A stretch of DNA of 15,235 nucleotides, taken from contig CAAFTS010000161.1 of assembly GCA_900765975.1 (NCBI GenBank), positions 1 through 15,235 of the forward strand, written 5' to 3'. Made by a program: the position numbers and the translations under genes. Under the pieces are notes generated by a model. It saw nothing but the letters and a program-made list of their open reading frames with translations. It was not told where the DNA came from and did no database searches. Shown piece by piece: positions 14,138-15,235 of this stretch; position 1 is the first letter of the stretch, and every line of letters starts with the position of its first letter. Source of the stretch: Lachnospiraceae bacterium. Lineage in GTDB: Bacteria; Bacillota; Clostridia; Lachnospirales; Lachnospiraceae.

Positions 14138-14166
14138 ATCATAGCACAGTGATAAAGAAGTGTCAA
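14138..14166 (-). promoter_or_regulatory. Promoter of the riboswitch-symporter transcript
   Basis: Minus strand: consensus TTGACA (plus 14161-14166), 17-bp spacer, TATGAT (plus 14138-14143) with an upstream TGn extended -10. The -35 box overlaps the stop codon of the IclR-type gene. The transcript should start near 14131, about 35 nt before the aptamer. Confidence 0.85.
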
Positions 14167-14942
14167 TAATTTCCAACTTTATTTTCAATCTGTTTTTTTG
14201 TTTTTAAAATCATTTCTTTTAATTGCAGAATCCGATCGTCACTCATCCTGTCTTTTGGAGCAGAAATACTGATCGCATAGGAGGATTTTCCGTTATAGCC
14301 TTTGAGAGAAACTGCAATACACCGGACTCCGAGTTCGTTCTCTTCGTTATCCATTGCAAAACCGTTTTTTCGGGTTTCTTCTATTAGTTTTATAAAATCT
14401 ACATATTTGGTAACGGTGTGTTCTGTGAGTGGGCGTATGGAACTGCGTTTCCAGATAGAGTCTATTTTTTCATCAGGCATATCTGCAAGCATGGCTTTTC
14501 CTACGCCAGAACAGTAAAGAGGAATGCTTTTACCAACCATAGAAATCATACGGATGGAATTCTGGGAAGCTTCAACCTTATCTATATAGGTTGCATTGAT
14601 TCCGTCAATTTGTACCAGGTGTACGGTTTCGCCGGATGCTGATGAAAGAGCTTTGATATAAGGACGAGCGATGTCGATCATGTTGTTTTTGGCAAGAATC
14701 TGATTGGAAAGTCCGCAGATCTTGAAGCTCAGACTGTATTTAGAAGTTTCAGAATCCTGGCGGACATAGTCCATGCAGATCAGAGAATTTAAAATACGAT
14801 GTACAGTGCTTTTATTTAATCCCAGTTCTAAACTCAATTCCTGAAGTCCCATCGCACCATTCTGGGCGAGACATTCAATGGTGTTGAAAATACGTTCAGA
14901 TACCTGAATTGGATTTTTCTGTATTTCCTGTTCGTTTTCCAT
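14163..14942 (-). CDS. IclR-family transcriptional regulator
   Basis: A 259-residue regulator. The N-terminal winged helix-turn-helix (about 14-75) contains AQNGAMGLQELSLELGLNKSTVHRILNSLICMDYVRQD. The C-terminal effector domain (about 80-255) has SGETVHLVQIDGINATYIDKVE, LYCSGVGKAMLAD and NEENELGVRCIAVSLKG, all standard for IclR/KdgR proteins. AGGAGG lies 9 nt before the ATG on the minus strand. Its leader has an inverted repeat with TGAAAC/GTTTCA arms, similar in sequence to known KdgR boxes although the arms are in the opposite order. With uxuAB only ~2 kb away, a KdgR-like role sensing 2-keto-3-deoxygluconate is attractive but unproven. The neighbouring symporter or the gene beyond the right edge are other possible targets. 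Confidence 0.93.
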   Translation of the reverse strand: MENEQEIQKNPIQVSERIFNTIECLAQNGAMGLQELSLELGLNKSTVHRILNSLICMDYVRQDSETSKYSLSFKICGLSNQILAKNNMIDIARPYIKALSSASGETVHLVQIDGINATYIDKVEASQNSIRMISMVGKSIPLYCSGVGKAMLADMPDEKIDSIWKRSSIRPLTEHTVTKYVDFIKLIEETRKNGFAMDNEENELGVRCIAVSLKGYNGKSSYAISISAPKDRMSDDRILQLKEMILKTKKQIENKVGNY

Positions 14943-14989
14943 TGTGGAGATCCTCCTGTTTTATGAATAAGTGTCAGATTACAAAACGG

Positions 14990-15008
14990 AGTTTCATGAT
15001 GTGAAACT
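14990..15008. promoter_or_regulatory. Palindromic operator in the iclR-type leader
   Basis: AGTTTCATGATGTGAAACT: 7-bp perfect arms around a 5-bp centre. It lies 15-33 bp downstream of the -10 box, where a bound dimer would block initiation or early elongation, consistent with autoregulation. It is the best palindrome near this gene. Confidence 0.7.
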
Positions 15009-15022
15009 TGTGCTTAAAACGT

Positions 15023-15051
15023 ATTGTAGCATGCTTGCTGTAAAATAGCAA
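15023..15051 (-). promoter_or_regulatory. Promoter of the IclR-type gene
   Basis: Minus strand: TTGCTA (plus 15046-15051), 17-bp spacer, TACAAT (plus 15023-15028) with a TGn extended -10. The -35 is one arm of an inverted repeat TTGCT/AGCAA (15035-15039 and 15047-15051). The rest of the gap to 15181 shows only AT-rich DNA and a 9-bp period repeat (ATATGCC at 15121-15127 and 15130-15136). Confidence 0.65.
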
Positions 15052-15181
15052 TTCTTCTATTTCATATCGCTGGTATCGGGTGATATTTATTTATGGGGAC
15101 AGGCGAGTTTGCTGATTGTGATATGCCAAATATGCCTATAAATTGACAAACTAGTATAACGAATATTAAATAATTGCTATA

Positions 15182-15235
15182 TTAAATTGATACTGCTTCC
15201 TCTTCACTGATTTCATCCATTTTATACTTCCAGTG
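15182..15235 (-). CDS. Possible C-terminal end of a gene entering from the right edge
   Basis: On the minus strand an open frame enters from the edge and ends at TAA (15182-15184), giving the 17 residues HWKYKMDEISEEEAVSI. The charged, helical-looking tail and the lack of a start inside the window fit the end of a protein, but 17 codons is too short for any family call and could be chance. It would share strand with the IclR-type gene. Confidence 0.3.
   Translation of the reverse strand, partial: HWKYKMDEISEEEAVSI

Noticed and set aside
12472..14942. Mobile or defence island near the right end
   Set aside because: All genes are ordinary metabolic or regulatory families with intact riboswitch and promoters; no integrase, transposase, nuclease or att-like repeat was seen.
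15093..15146. 17-codon plus-strand ORF (MGTGEFADCDMPNMPIN)
   Set aside because: No convincing ribosome binding site or promoter at the right distance; chance expectation for this length is high.
15143..15171. Plus-strand promoter TTGACA with an AT-rich -10
   Set aside because: The -10 is poor (TTAAAT) and no plus-strand gene follows before the window edge.

Overview
The window looks like chromosomal DNA from a low-to-moderate GC Clostridia, most likely a Lachnospiraceae-type gut Firmicute. Supporting signs are strong AGGAGG-type ribosome binding sites, near-consensus sigma-A promoters, short intergenic gaps, an energy-coupling-factor (ECF) transporter core joined to truA, a uxuA/uxuB hexuronate pair and a glycine riboswitch on a sodium:amino-acid symporter gene. 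The assignment rests on gene content and style, not on a marker gene. I see no tRNA, rRNA, CRISPR array, transposase, phage gene or origin.

Layout, left to right. (1) 1-874: five imperfect ~20-bp tandem repeats run into a strong promoter. It drives a two-gene unit: a small membrane protein of DUF3796 type and a 70-residue Cro/CI-type DNA-binding protein. (2) 915-2838, minus strand: a MarR-type regulator and a MATE exporter overlap by one base. Their promoter is consensus-like and carries two copies of a 14-bp palindrome, which looks like textbook autorepression. (3) 2885-8566, plus strand: ecfA1-ecfA2-ecfT-truA-tex, a tightly packed apparent operon for vitamin/cofactor uptake (the shared ECF energizing module), tRNA pseudouridylation and an S1-domain RNA-binding protein. 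(4) 8569-12467: a divergent AraC-type regulator and uxuA-uxuB, which take D-fructuronate via D-mannonate to 2-keto-3-deoxygluconate. The uxuA promoter contains a CcpA-box-like sequence. (5) 12472-14166, minus strand: an alanine/glycine:cation symporter gene with its own promoter, glycine riboswitch and intrinsic terminator. (6) 14163-15051, minus strand: an IclR-type regulator with a 19-bp perfect-arm operator just downstream of its own promoter. (7) 15182-15235: the last 17 codons of a possible gene entering from the right edge.

Each of the three convergent junctions (xre/MATE, tex/araC, uxuB/symporter) is closed by a single symmetric hairpin that can terminate both strands. Several start codons were moved downstream from the longest open frame because the longest form began at TTG or GTG without a ribosome binding site. 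Nearly all genes belong to known families, and I do not claim a new system. The least explained element is the DUF3796/Cro-like pair with its tandem-repeat promoter. Next in interest are the regulatory sites: the MarR double operator, the IclR operator and the riboswitch expression platform.
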